This document shows, one piece after another, positions 15,697 to 24,635 of a stretch of DNA of 64,000 nt. Position 1 is the first letter of the stretch, and the number at the start of each line of letters is the position of its first letter. Below the pieces are notes generated by a model that saw only the letters and a program-made list of their open reading frames with translations, was not told the DNA's origin and did no database searches. The stretch is from NCBI GenBank assembly GCA_029202385.1, contig CP119314.1:1552501-1616500 (forward strand), given 5' to 3'. The DNA comes from Candidatus Sphingomonas phytovorans (lineage in GTDB: Bacteria > Pseudomonadota > Alphaproteobacteria > Sphingomonadales > Sphingomonadaceae). Position numbers and translations under genes: made by a program.

Positions 15697-18243
15697 TCAG
15701 AACCGGTAACGCAGGCGGGCCCATGCGTTGCGCGGGTCGCCGTAAGTGAAGCCGTTGTAGGCGCCCAGACCGGAGTAATAACTCTTGTCAGTCACGTTAT
15801 CGACGTTGACGGACACACTCCACTGCTCGCTTATCCGATAGCTGGCGTTGAGATCGATCAGCACGAACCCGCCTTGGCGCACCCGGCCCAAGCCGTAGAG
15901 TTCATCATAATAGATGCCGCTCTGGTACCGGACGCTGCCACCCACAGTGATCGCGCTGAGCGGTCCCGGAAGAGCATAGCTGCTGTTGGCGCGGAAAAGA
16001 TGGCGAGGATATTGGGTGTTCAGCAGCGCACCGTCCTGATCGCGCTTCTCGCTATAGGTATAGCCTGCCGAGACATTCCAGCCCGCCACAACCTCGCCCG
16101 CGACAGTGACCTCCACGCCCTTGCTCCGCGCGCCTTCTACCGCACGATAGGGCTGGCTGCCGTCGGGCAACAAGACGCCGCTGTCGTCAAGCACCGGGAG
16201 ATTGTCTTCGACAATGCGGAACAGAGCGATCGACGTGTTGAGACGGCCGCCGAAATGCTCTCCCTTCAGCCCGATCTCGATATTACCGCCCCGGCGTGGC
16301 GCAATAATGCTGTTGCGACTGTCTCGCTCGCTGTTGGGCTGGAAGATGCTGGTATAGCTGGCGTAAGCGGAAATCTGGCTGGAAAGGTCGAAAATCGCGC
16401 CGGCATAGGGCGTGAAAACGCCATCCTCTCTCACGCCGCCGATATCGACATATTCAAGGCTTCCGCCGGCGCCGGCCGATCCGCTCCAGCTATTGTTCCT
16501 GTAGCGGGTGAGGCGACCGCCAAGCAGGATCGACAAGCGCGCCACCGGTTTCACGCGCAGCGACCCATAAATGGCCGTCTCTTGTATTTCGCCCCGCAAT
16601 CCGCTGATCGGATAGATGAAGTCTCGCGGTGCTATCGTCCGCATGTCGAATATATCGTGCTTCGGGATGAAATCGTAAAAGCCGGGTCTCAGGAAAATGC
16701 CGCCTTCATTTCCGCGAAGTGACGACAATCGTGTCAGGTTGAAGTCGTAACGATTCACATTGGCCCCGATCACGATCCGATCATCGGCGCTGAAAATGCC
16801 AAGCGGTCCGGTCGCGTGGATATCGAAGGATTTGTTCGTACTCCGCGCCGGGTTCCCGAAAAGCGTTATCAGGCTCAGATTGTCGGTGGCCTCGATGTCG
16901 CTCGGATAGGAAGACACGTCCGCACCGGCCCGCTCGCGCTCATTGCGGACATAGCCGGCGTCAGCCTTCACCTGCCAGTCGTTGGCGAACCGATGTTCCA
17001 GCGTGACGAACGCCCGCTTCGTGGTCATGTCCCAAAACGACCAGGGCGCCGACAAATTGTAGGAGCGCGGAATAGGAATACGGGTACCATCATTGTAGAA
17101 GAGCGGATTCTGACCGAAATTGGCGCCCTTGATCGCTGTCTTCTGATATTCACCGCCAATCGACAGGACCGTCTCGGGCGTGATGTCGGCTTCGACGATG
17201 CCGTAGAGGACATCCTCCCGCTGGCTCCTGTCGTCGATGAAGCTGTCGCCGGCACGGTGCTGGCCCGACAGCCGAACCCGCAACGCGCCGTTCGCCGCGA
17301 CCGGCCCGCCGATATCCCCTTCGATCGTGTAGCGACTCCATGAGCCGACCCCGACATTGAGATAGCCGGCAACAGTATCGCCCGGTCGCTTGCGGATGAG
17401 ATTGATCGAACCGCCGGGTGACCCGACGCCGTTGAGCAACCCGGCCGCGCCGCGAAGTACTTCGACCCGATCATAGATCACCGTGCTGATCATGCTGACC
17501 TCGCCCGCCACCGACTGAAAGGCCAGGGTCGGTACGCCGTCGATCATCGGGCTCAGGTCAAAACCGCGTGAGGTGAAATAAACGCGCTCGTCGCTCCGAT
17601 CGACGACGATACCGGGTGTCTGTTCCAGGACATCGTTGAGTGTGAGGAGATTCAGATCCTCGATCTGCTGGCGGGTGACCACGCTCACAGATTGCGGCGT
17701 CTCGCGCAGGGAGAGTGGCATTCGAGTGGCGGTGCTGGTCGAGCGCGTCGTGTAGGAGCCGGTGCCTTCCGTCTTCCCCGGATCGCGCCAGGTGGCATTG
17801 ACCGCGTAGGGACCTGCATTCCCGCTTTCTCCCTCGACCCGCACCGGACCCAGTTGGATCGCGCCATCCGATGTCTGCGGAGCTTTCTCCAGCGCCACCG
17901 TCCGACTGTTGATCGACCGCCAGGTCAAACCCGTTCCAGCCAGGAGTCGGCCAAGCGCCTCATGCGGCGCGAAGGCCCCTAGGACAGGCTGCGACTGCAA
18001 CCCGGCCAGCAACGCCGTGTCGACCGTCACCTGCATGTCGCCTTGATCGCCGAACGCCGTAAGCGCTGACGCAAGCGGTTGGGCCGGAATGTCGAAGCTG
18101 CGCGTCCCTGCCCTGTTCGAACGCTCCGGTTGCTGCGCATCTGCGGCCGTCAGACCGACAAAAGCGGTGATCACGGCCGATGCCATTAGCAGCGCACCCG
18201 TCGAACGGCGCGCACGCCTCCCCAAATCCCCCGAATTCCTCAC
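15697..18243 (-). CDS. TonB-dependent siderophore receptor with STN signalling domain
   Basis: An 848-residue FpvA/FecA-type receptor. The signal peptide is about residues 1-36. An STN domain (about 48-113; SFDIPAQPLASALTAFGDQ, LLAGTGLTWRS) lets the receptor signal to FecR. The plug (about 165-285) has SLRETPQSVSVVTRQQIED and VYFTSRGFDLSPMIDG, typical of ferric-siderophore receptors, and the barrel ends in WARLRYRF. ECF sigma and FecR genes upstream complete a cell-surface signalling system. The siderophore itself cannot be named. An inverted repeat lies in its upstream region (18272-18298). Confidence 0.94.
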   Translation of the reverse strand: MRNSGDLGRRARRSTGALLMASAVITAFVGLTAADAQQPERSNRAGTRSFDIPAQPLASALTAFGDQGDMQVTVDTALLAGLQSQPVLGAFAPHEALGRLLAGTGLTWRSINSRTVALEKAPQTSDGAIQLGPVRVEGESGNAGPYAVNATWRDPGKTEGTGSYTTRSTSTATRMPLSLRETPQSVSVVTRQQIEDLNLLTLNDVLEQTPGIVVDRSDERVYFTSRGFDLSPMIDGVPTLAFQSVAGEVSMISTVIYDRVEVLRGAAGLLNGVGSPGGSINLIRKRPGDTVAGYLNVGVGSWSRYTIEGDIGGPVAANGALRVRLSGQHRAGDSFIDDRSQREDVLYGIVEADITPETVLSIGGEYQKTAIKGANFGQNPLFYNDGTRIPIPRSYNLSAPWSFWDMTTKRAFVTLEHRFANDWQVKADAGYVRNERERAGADVSSYPSDIEATDNLSLITLFGNPARSTNKSFDIHATGPLGIFSADDRIVIGANVNRYDFNLTRLSSLRGNEGGIFLRPGFYDFIPKHDIFDMRTIAPRDFIYPISGLRGEIQETAIYGSLRVKPVARLSILLGGRLTRYRNNSWSGSAGAGGSLEYVDIGGVREDGVFTPYAGAIFDLSSQISAYASYTSIFQPNSERDSRNSIIAPRRGGNIEIGLKGEHFGGRLNTSIALFRIVEDNLPVLDDSGVLLPDGSQPYRAVEGARSKGVEVTVAGEVVAGWNVSAGYTYSEKRDQDGALLNTQYPRHLFRANSSYALPGPLSAITVGGSVRYQSGIYYDELYGLGRVRQGGFVLIDLNASYRISEQWSVSVNVDNVTDKSYYSGLGAYNGFTYGDPRNAWARLRYRF

Positions 18244-18271
18244 TTGTCAGCCCTTCCGTCATCACGACATT

Positions 18272-18298
18272 TCTTGCTAGCGGTTTGCATTAGCAAGA
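18272..18298. promoter_or_regulatory. 8-bp inverted repeat upstream of siderophore receptor
   Basis: TCTTGCTA (18272-18279) and TAGCAAGA (18291-18298) form a perfect 8-bp inverted repeat with 11-bp spacing, 29 bp before the receptor ATG in the gap between fecR and the receptor gene. The enclosed sequence includes TTTGCATTAGC, which has some resemblance to alphaproteobacterial iron-regulatory sites. It may be an operator or the ECF-sigma promoter region. Confidence 0.45.
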
Positions 18299-18371
18299 GA
18301 TCAGAGAGGAGACGGATGGGCGCGGCAAATCTTCAACGCCGTGCAAAAAAACTTTGAACGCGATGCGACCT

Positions 18372-19382
18372 TCAGGATGCGGAGACGAATATCAGCCATG
18401 GCGACACGCTGCGGACCCTGCCCGCGTGCGGCGCGACGACCGTCCGTAACGCCTCGACCGGATCGCGGACATCAAAGGCACCGGTCACACGACGATTGGC
18501 CAGTTCGCCGTCCGTGACGACGATCAAGCCGGCATAATAGGGTCGGAGTTGATCGACGATATCTGCTATCGTCGCGCCTTCAGTCAGCAGCTTGCCCCGC
18601 CGCCAGGGCGCGATGCTGCCGATCGCTACCACGCTGGAACTGGCCCGCCGTGCGCGACGATCGAACTGAAAATGATCGCCCGGGCGCATGACGCTCTCGC
18701 CCCGCACGTCGCCATGTGGATAAGTGGTCCGCACCGCCCCCTCGGCCAGCATTACGTCGACGACGCGATCCGTCATGCCGACGTCGAACTGCGTGCCCGT
18801 GACCGTCACTGTCACGTCCTCCGCCGTGACGTGGAAAGGTCTGGCCGGATCGTGCGCGACCTGGAAATAGGCACGACCTGCGAGCAATTTGACGCCGCGT
18901 CTGTTTGCACCGCCGTCGAGGGCGATGGCAGTACCGGTGTCGAGTTGCACCCTCGAACCGTCCGCCAGCGTCACCGTCCGGCTTTCGCCCGTCGCAGTCC
19001 GATAGTCCGCCTGCATTCTCAATTGGACCGACGGCGCGACGACGAGGGCGAGGCAAGCAGCCGCGGCGAGCGCCACGATACCCCACCGCCGGGCGGCGCG
19101 CGCAGGCCTGCCCCGGGTATGGCGTCTCACGTCCCTTGAACGAAAAACGGCTTGCTCTGCACCGAGCAGGCCCGTCAGCAACCAGACCTTTTCAGCAGCG
19201 GCCCAGGCCCGGGCGTGGTGCTCGCTACGATTCTTCCAGGCCACGACGTCCGTTGCCAGCGCCCTGTCGTCCGGCGTGGCTTTCAATCGAAGCAGCAGCT
19301 CCGCTGCCTCATCGAGCAGCGGATCGCGCGATGACGCCAACGGTGTGGCATCGCCGGATTGCGATGGTGGTTTGTGCGGCAC
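18372..19382 (-). CDS. fecR: FecR-type anti-sigma/sigma regulator
   Basis: A 336-residue FecR protein. A DUF4880-type cytoplasmic N-terminus (ATDVVAWKNRSEHHARAWAA) contacts the sigma factor, one transmembrane helix (about residues 98-118) follows, then the periplasmic FecR domain (YRTATGESRTVTLADGSRVQLDTGTAI) and a C-terminal STN-like segment. I place the start at GTG 19382, which has GGAGCAGG upstream; an earlier TTG at 19457 adds 25 residues without family character. It senses ligand-loaded receptor through the STN domain of the 15.7-18.2 kb gene and controls the adjacent ECF sigma factor. Confidence 0.88.
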   Translation of the reverse strand: MPHKPPSQSGDATPLASSRDPLLDEAAELLLRLKATPDDRALATDVVAWKNRSEHHARAWAAAEKVWLLTGLLGAEQAVFRSRDVRRHTRGRPARAARRWGIVALAAAACLALVVAPSVQLRMQADYRTATGESRTVTLADGSRVQLDTGTAIALDGGANRRGVKLLAGRAYFQVAHDPARPFHVTAEDVTVTVTGTQFDVGMTDRVVDVMLAEGAVRTTYPHGDVRGESVMRPGDHFQFDRRARRASSSVVAIGSIAPWRRGKLLTEGATIADIVDQLRPYYAGLIVVTDGELANRRVTGAFDVRDPVEALRTVVAPHAGRVRSVSPWLIFVSAS

Positions 19383-19482
19383 TGGTTCGCCTGCTCCCCG
19401 ATCCCCCTGATTCAACGGTGCCACCGCCTGCAGGAGTAAGACGTTCGAGCAGTGCAAATCTTCAAACGCGGCATGATGCCAG

Positions 19483-19998
19483 TCACGATCCGCTGTCCAT
19501 CAGACGCTGCATGCAATGGGCTACCGCGTTACTGACAAGATTGTGCGCCGTCCCCTGCGAGATACCGAGCGAGCGTGCGATCTCACTATAAGTCTTGTCG
19601 TGGAACCGGTGCATCTCGAACGCGCGGCGCGCGCGTTCCGGCAACTCCTCCAGCGCCTTGAGCACCACGTTCAATTCATCGCGCTGTACAGCACAGGCTT
19701 CGGGATCGGCGCTCGCCGCTGGGGCAAGCGAGAGAATGGCGTCGGCCTCCTCGCCGCGCATCTCCGGCGCCAGGCGCCGCGAGACGTCGATCGCGAGGTT
19801 ACGCACGACGCGATAGAGATAGGAGACTGGTTGAGCGATACCGCTCCGCTGTTCGATCGAAGCGCCCGTGAAGCGAAGCCATGCCTCCTGGACCACATCC
19901 TCCGCGCGCTCCCGATCGCCAACAATCGGCGCGGCATAGTCGATAAGGGCGTTGCGGTGGCTGAGATAGAGATCGAGCTGGTGGCGTGCTTCTTTCAC
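19483..19998 (-). CDS. fecI: ECF RNA polymerase sigma factor, FecI-like
   Basis: A 171-residue ECF sigma factor with region 2 (YAAPIVGDRERAEDVVQEAWLRF), typical of FecI, and region 4 (ALEELPERARRAFEMHRFHDKTYSEIARSLGIS). The GTG 19998 start has GAGGGAG upstream and gives the usual FecI N-terminus; a TTG at 20046 is in frame but has no ribosome site. It is the first gene of the iron-uptake operon and is followed by fecR. It should transcribe the receptor gene when the receptor-FecR relay is triggered. A Fur-box-like palindrome lies upstream, indicating iron repression. Confidence 0.9.
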   Translation of the reverse strand: MKEARHQLDLYLSHRNALIDYAAPIVGDRERAEDVVQEAWLRFTGASIEQRSGIAQPVSYLYRVVRNLAIDVSRRLAPEMRGEEADAILSLAPAASADPEACAVQRDELNVVLKALEELPERARRAFEMHRFHDKTYSEIARSLGISQGTAHNLVSNAVAHCMQRLMDSGS

Positions 19999-20061
19999 TG
20001 CTCCCTCGATCCATTCGAGCCACGACGCGGCAGGCCCTGTGGCCAAACCGGCGCCGCCCTA

Positions 20062-20083
20062 TGATAATTGCGAACGGTTATCA
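20062..20083. promoter_or_regulatory. candidate Fur box upstream of fecI
   Basis: An AT-rich 22-bp element with outer inverted repeat TGATAA (20062-20067) and TTATCA (20078-20083) enclosing TTGCGAACGG. It resembles alphaproteobacterial Fur boxes and lies 63 bp before the sigma-factor GTG start, in a region otherwise rich in GC. Confidence 0.6.
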
Positions 20084-20112
20084 ATTTAATCGCGAGATCA
20101 TTCCTTCATGGC

Positions 20113-21150
20113 CTAGCCGCGCGAGGACAGCATCCCAAGGAGATAGGCACGAATCCGTTCGCTCCTTTCCTTGCTCGGCCCGCCCAGCACGCCGCGAACG
20201 GCTTCGGGCAGATGGTCGCCGGCATGGACCGCGCCCTCGCCGAAGACGAGATGGTCGAACCAGGCCCGCCATGCCTGCTTCTCCGCCAGCGGGAGATCGC
20301 GCACGCTCATCAGCGCGTGGATCATCGCCACGAAGGGGGTCGCTGACGTGTCATAGGCCCACCAGTAATTGACCAGCACGTTCAGCCGGTCGAACGCGCG
20401 GACATGGTGCCACCAGATCGCCGGGATGAAGAGCATGTCGCCCGGCCCAAGCTCGGCGACCTGGGCATGCCACAGCGCTTCGGCGAAGCGGGGGTAGCGC
20501 TCCAGATCGGGTTCGTCGGGGTCGACCATGCTGGCAGGAGGTCCCGCGAGCGTACGGTCGAGCGGCCCCACATAGAGGTTCGCGACCTGCTCCGGGGGAA
20601 ACAGCGTGAAGCGCCGCCTGCCGGCCACGACCGCCGCGAGGTTCGGGGAGGCATCATAATGCGTCGCAACCCGCGTCGCGTTGCCGATCCATACGCGCGG
20701 CGTCGCCCCCGTCGCGGGCAGGTCCAGCGGATTCGCCTCGCTCCAGCCGGGCAGATGGTCAGGCGCCGCGGCGGCATTGGCATAGATTGCGGGCGGATTG
20801 GCCACGCCCTCCTCGGCGAGGCGAAGCAACTGCCCCATCAGCGCCCCGAGCGGCACCTGCTGGCGGACGAAGTTGAAGCCAGCCATATCGTCGCGGTAGA
20901 AGAAGCGGCCCCTGATCTCCGGCTGTCCGACCAGCACTTCCAGCGGCTTGCCGCCCGCGAAGCCCGCGACATATTCCGCCAGCGCCCGTTCTCCGCTCCT
21001 GCCCGCCTCGACCGCCGGCCAATGCGCCACCTGGCCGCGCAGCACGACCGGGGCATAGCTCGACGCGATCTCGCGAGCGAAGGTTTCGGCATCGACAGCC
21101 GCGCGTTCTGCGACGCGGGTCTCGGTGGCGGCTTTGACATCGACGGACAT
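20113..21150 (-). CDS. cupin_8 / JmjC-like Fe(II) dioxygenase-fold protein
   Basis: A 345-residue cupin-like protein (PF13621) related to 2-oxoglutarate/Fe(II) hydroxylases. The iron ligands are visible as H164-x-D166 (THYDASPN) and a distal His in WWHHVRAF (248/249); the core includes VVAGRRRFTLFPPEQ and LGPGDMLFIPAIWWHH. The start is ATG 21150, chosen over an in-frame ATG 21201 because the LacI-type operator and the ribosome site lie between them. In sphingomonads and Caulobacter, cupin_8 genes sit with SapC, tryptophan-halogenase and sugar TonB-receptor genes, which links this gene to the 2.9-10.9 kb locus. Its substrate is unknown. Confidence 0.86.
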   Translation of the reverse strand: MSVDVKAATETRVAERAAVDAETFAREIASSYAPVVLRGQVAHWPAVEAGRSGERALAEYVAGFAGGKPLEVLVGQPEIRGRFFYRDDMAGFNFVRQQVPLGALMGQLLRLAEEGVANPPAIYANAAAAPDHLPGWSEANPLDLPATGATPRVWIGNATRVATHYDASPNLAAVVAGRRRFTLFPPEQVANLYVGPLDRTLAGPPASMVDPDEPDLERYPRFAEALWHAQVAELGPGDMLFIPAIWWHHVRAFDRLNVLVNYWWAYDTSATPFVAMIHALMSVRDLPLAEKQAWRAWFDHLVFGEGAVHAGDHLPEAVRGVLGGPSKERSERIRAYLLGMLSSRG

Positions 21151-21203
21151 GTCGGCCTTGCTAGCTCCAACCGATGCTGCGCGCCACCGCGCAAAGGGCA
21201 CCC

Positions 21204-21217
21204 TGTTACCGTTACCG
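21204..21217. promoter_or_regulatory. LacI-family operator upstream of cupin gene
   Basis: TGTTACCGTTACCG matches the palindromic form TGNTANCGNTANCA at all defined positions except the last. It lies 54 bp before the cupin ATG and between that gene and the end of the lacI-family gene. Confidence 0.55.
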
Positions 21218-21222
21218 GAAGT

Positions 21223-22299
21223 TCAGGCGGTATGCGCCGACCTTGAGGGCGGGCGGCGGCGCGGCGCGGCATCCGACTGGCGCCGGACCAGCGTGAAATC
21301 GAGCACGATGTGCTGCTGCCTGTCGTCGTTCGCCCGCGGGCGGCGAATCGTCGAGACGAGCATCTCCACGGCCGCGCGCGACATATCGGCGATCGGCTGA
21401 TGAATCGTGGTCAGTTCAGGCCAGATCGCGGTGGCGAGCGTGGTATCGTCGAAGCCGCACACGGTCAGGTCGCCCGGCACATCAAGGCCGCGACGGTGCG
21501 CCACCGCGACGCAGGCCGCCGCCATGTCGTCATTGCTGGCAAAGATCGCCGTCGGCGGGTTCGGCACGTCGAGCAGCTTCTCCGCCGCATCAAGCCCTGA
21601 CCGGTAGGTAAACAGGCCCTGCACGATCAGCGCGTCGTCGACGGGGATGCCCGCCTTTACCAGCGCATCGCGATAGCCGCGCAGGCGCTCGTCGCTGGCG
21701 GTCTGCTCCGGATTGCCGATGACGAAGCCGATGCGGTGATGACCAAGCGAGAGAATGTGGCCGGTCATCGCATGAGCCGCCGAATATTCGTCGATGCTGA
21801 CCGCGTTCAGGTCCCCGGCCGGACGACCGCTGCCGACCAGGACGGCGGGTACGCCCTCCCCGGCGATGGTCTTGATCAGCTTGAGGGAATCGCACAGGGG
21901 CGAGGGCAGGATGAGCCCGTCGATCCCGCTGTCGATCAGATGCCTGGCGACTTCGATCTCATGGTCGCCCAGTTCGCATTTCTCGATGATCACCTGAACG
22001 TCGCTTCGGCTCGCCTGATCGAGGCTGCCGACCAGGAACTCGCTGAGATAGGCGGCGCTGGGGTTGCTGTAGAGCAGCCCGATCCGCACCGGCGCCGCGC
22101 CGGCCAGGCTGCGCGCGGCCGGATTGGGGGAATAGCTGAGCGCAGCGATCGCCGCGTTGACCGCGTCGCGGGTCGTCGGGCGGACATTGGCTTCGCCATT
22201 GATGACGCGCGATACGGTCATCGAAGAAACCGAGGCCATGCGGGCAACGTCTCTGATCGTGGGTGCCGTTCTGCGACGGCGGGAGTTCTTCTCGTTCAC
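21223..22299 (-). CDS. LacI-family transcriptional regulator, probable xylan-regulon repressor
   Basis: A 358-residue LacI/GalR regulator. The N-terminal HTH (TIRDVARMASVSSMTVSRVING, about 14-35, split here as the usual helix-turn-helix plus hinge to residue 67, with SYSPNPAARSLAG) is followed by a periplasmic-binding-protein-like effector domain (about 70-340; RIGLLYSNPSAAYLSEF, TAIFASNDDMAAACVAVAHRRG, VCGFDDTTLA). It lies between the cupin gene and the divergent xylanase gene, both preceded by LacI-type palindromes. The most economical model is repression of these and of the TonB receptor and MFS-GH43 genes, relieved by a xylose-derived sugar. That assignment is inferred from context. Confidence 0.9.
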   Translation of the reverse strand: MNEKNSRRRRTAPTIRDVARMASVSSMTVSRVINGEANVRPTTRDAVNAAIAALSYSPNPAARSLAGAAPVRIGLLYSNPSAAYLSEFLVGSLDQASRSDVQVIIEKCELGDHEIEVARHLIDSGIDGLILPSPLCDSLKLIKTIAGEGVPAVLVGSGRPAGDLNAVSIDEYSAAHAMTGHILSLGHHRIGFVIGNPEQTASDERLRGYRDALVKAGIPVDDALIVQGLFTYRSGLDAAEKLLDVPNPPTAIFASNDDMAAACVAVAHRRGLDVPGDLTVCGFDDTTLATAIWPELTTIHQPIADMSRAAVEMLVSTIRRPRANDDRQQHIVLDFTLVRRQSDAAPRRRPPSRSAHTA

Positions 22300-22456
22300 G
22301 GTACCGTCGGTCTCCTTCCGGTCGCTAATAGCTTATTATTTCAGTTTCGCACCATGTCCGCATGGCCACCGGACTTGCGGGTCGGAAGACGCTCCGCAAC
22401 CGAGCGCCCGCAGACACTTCCCGGCCCTATTGACAAGGTTGGCCAAACGGCGATCA

Positions 22457-22470
22457 TGATACCGCTATCA
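22457..22470. promoter_or_regulatory. LacI-family operator upstream of xylanase
   Basis: TGATACCGCTATCA is the best-conserved copy of the palindrome found repeatedly in this window (TGATA-x-CG-x-TATCA). It ends 35 bp before the ATG of the GH10 xylanase gene. Confidence 0.72.
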
Positions 22471-22505
22471 GGACCGAAGAGCCTGAAGCAGGAATGGAGG
22501 GGACG

Positions 22506-23705
22506 ATGACTCGCATTTCGCGCCGCGAGGGCCTGATGATGGCAGCCGGAATGGTGCTCACGGCCTGCTGCGGCAGTGGCCCCTCTTCCGCCACCGATGC
22601 ACCCGCCGGGCCGACACCCGCGCCCTCGCCAAGCCCGACAGCGCCTGCCGCATCGCTGAATGCCAGCGCCCGCGCCAGGGGCATGCGGTTCGGTTCGGCC
22701 TATGCCTGGAGCACGCCCGGCGCCGATCGCGGATCCTTCGCCAACCCGTCCTATGCGGCACTGCTCGAAAGCGACTGCGGTATCCTCGTTCCGGAGAACG
22801 AGCTGAAATGGCAATTCATCCGCCCAAGCGCGACAGCGTTCGACTTCACCCGCTTCGACGCGATGATGGCCTATGCCGAGAGCAAGGGGCTGGCGGTGCG
22901 CGGCCATAATCTGCTGTGGCACCAGCCAAAATGGATGCCGGCCTGGGCGGAAAGCCACGATTACGGCCCCAATCCCGCGATCGAGGCAGACCGGATCCTG
23001 ACCGATCATATCCGTACCGTCTGCACCCGCTACGGCACGAAGATCGGCAGCTACGACGTGGTCAACGAAGCGGTGAATCCGGCCGACGCCAGCCTCTACG
23101 AAACCGCGCTGTCGCGCGGGCTGGGCGGCGCGACAGCCACGCTCGACCTCGCCTTCCATACGGCCCGCGCCGCCGCGCCGCACGCTCAGCTCGTCTACAA
23201 CGACTATATGAGCTGGGAGCCGGGCAACGCAAACCACCGGGCCGGGGTGCTTCGCCTGCTGGAGGGGTTCAGGACGCGCGGCACGCCGGTCGACGCGCTC
23301 GGCGTGCAATCGCATCTCATCACGCAAGGGACCGACACCGGCACCAGCGTCTCCGCGCAGCAGACGGAATGGCGCCGCTTCCTCGATCAGGTGGTGGCGA
23401 TGGGCTACAAGCTGCTGATCACCGAATTCGACGTGCGCGACAACAACCTGCCCGCCGACATCACCGCGCGGGACCGGGCGGTGGCCGAGTATAGCCGCGC
23501 CTATCTCGACGTAATGTTCGCCTATCCGCAACTGTCCGATGTTCTCGTCTGGGGCATGTGCGACCGGTATAGCTGGATCGAGGGGTTCGAACCGCGCAGC
23601 GACGGGGCGAAGCGCCGCCCCTGCCCCTATGACGGCGATTTCAAGCCAAAACCGATGCGCGCCGCCTTCGCCGAGGCATTTGCGGCGGCACCGGCACGAC
23701 CCTGA
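22506..23705 (+). CDS. GH10 endo-1,4-beta-xylanase, lipoprotein
   Basis: A 399-residue GH10 xylanase. The start is ATG 22506, with GGAGG five bases before it, rather than ATG 22494. The N-terminus carries a twin-Arg signal and lipobox LTAC (Cys21), so the enzyme is probably a lipoprotein anchored in the envelope. A Pro/Ser linker (about 24-50) precedes the catalytic domain. Catalytic residues are the acid/base E188 in DVVNEAV and the nucleophile E307 in LLITEFDVRD; the substrate-contact motif RGHNLLWHQPKW (132-143) is intact. It cleaves internal xylan linkages. It is the first gene after a LacI-type operator and is followed by a secreted accessory protein. Confidence 0.94.
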   Translation: MTRISRREGLMMAAGMVLTACCGSGPSSATDAPAGPTPAPSPSPTAPAASLNASARARGMRFGSAYAWSTPGADRGSFANPSYAALLESDCGILVPENELKWQFIRPSATAFDFTRFDAMMAYAESKGLAVRGHNLLWHQPKWMPAWAESHDYGPNPAIEADRILTDHIRTVCTRYGTKIGSYDVVNEAVNPADASLYETALSRGLGGATATLDLAFHTARAAAPHAQLVYNDYMSWEPGNANHRAGVLRLLEGFRTRGTPVDALGVQSHLITQGTDTGTSVSAQQTEWRRFLDQVVAMGYKLLITEFDVRDNNLPADITARDRAVAEYSRAYLDVMFAYPQLSDVLVWGMCDRYSWIEGFEPRSDGAKRRPCPYDGDFKPKPMRAAFAEAFAAAPARP

Positions 23706-23744
23706 CGCGAGCCGCGTAAGGCGGCCTTTGGAGGAGCGGAGGAC

Positions 23745-24350
23745 ATGCGACACACATTGACGATCTTTCTGGCGGCCGGCGCGACCATTTTGGCGATGCC
23801 CGCCCCGGCACAACAGGCGGGGGCTCCGGCGACGAAGAGCGCCTCTTCCGAGGACATCATGAAGAAGGCAGTCAACCAGCCCGGCACCAACTGGCAGGTC
23901 TATGGCCCGAACCAGAAGGTGAAGGCGCTGAACGACACCGGCGTACCCGGCGGCCAAGTGATCCGCGTGACGGTGTCGACCAAGGGCATCAATGCCTGGG
24001 ATGTCGGCTCCAGTTCCCCGATCCAGAAACCGATCGCCGCCGGCGACACGATCCTGGTCGCGATGTATCTGCGCGCGCCCGAGCTGAAGGACGGCGAGAC
24101 CGCCTCCATCCCGTATATCGGCGCGAACGGCGTTGCGGCGCCCTATGAAAATCTCCTCGGCAATGGCGTGACGATCACCAGGGACTGGAAGCTCTATTAC
24201 GCCTCCGGCAAGGCGACGAAGGACCTTCCCGGCGGGAGCATGCGCGCCACCGCGCACCTCGCGGCGAACAAGCAGGTAATCGATCTCGGGCCCGTGTTCG
24301 TGCTCGATTTCGGCCAGAACTACGATCCAGCGAAACTCCCCAGGAACTGA
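23745..24350 (+). CDS. secreted carbohydrate-binding-like protein
   Basis: A 201-residue exported protein with a signal peptide ending near AMPAPAQ. The mature part is a single beta-sandwich-like domain (INAWDVGSSSPI, DTILVAMYLRAPE, TITRDWKLYYASGKA), of the kind seen in CBM4/9/22-type xylan-binding modules and in accessory domains of GH10 enzymes. There are no catalytic motifs. The ribosome site GGAGGAC lies just before ATG 23745, 39 bp after the xylanase stop. Co-transcription with the xylanase suggests help in substrate binding. The fold is inferred from composition and context. Confidence 0.72.
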   Translation: MRHTLTIFLAAGATILAMPAPAQQAGAPATKSASSEDIMKKAVNQPGTNWQVYGPNQKVKALNDTGVPGGQVIRVTVSTKGINAWDVGSSSPIQKPIAAGDTILVAMYLRAPELKDGETASIPYIGANGVAAPYENLLGNGVTITRDWKLYYASGKATKDLPGGSMRATAHLAANKQVIDLGPVFVLDFGQNYDPAKLPRN

Positions 24351-24362
24351 GAAAATGAGACG

Positions 24363-24635
24363 ATGAAGCGTGCCGGTGGAACGGCCGTCATGGTCACATT
24401 GTTGACGAGCGCGGCCACGCCGATCGTCACCGCGCCCAAGGTCGCGCTGGCGCCGGGCGCCTTGAAGCAGATGGCCGTGCAGGTCGATCCGCGCCTGCCG
24501 GCGACCTGGGACGAGGCCGGGCACCAGTGGCGGATGGTAGCGGGACGTTACGACGTTATACTTGGCGGCTCCTCGCGCGATATTGCGCAAAAGGTACGGA
24601 TTCGGCTCTCCGAGGGCGTGTTGCCGGTACGGTGA
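24363..24635 (+). pseudogene. remnant or stand-alone Fn3-like C-terminal domain of a GH3 enzyme
   Basis: A 90-residue frame beginning MKRAGGTAVMVTLLTS. The first 25 residues look like a signal peptide. The rest (KVALAPGALKQMAVQVDPR, WDEAGHQWRMVAGRYDVILG, SSRDIAQKVRIRL) matches the fibronectin-III-like C-terminal domain of GH3 beta-glucosidases/xylosidases, which is normally preceded by about 600 catalytic residues. Those are absent, so an internal deletion probably joined a signal peptide to the terminal domain. It follows the accessory protein by 12 bp and is a likely vestige of a GH3 gene once in this operon. A functional short secreted domain is possible. Confidence 0.65.
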
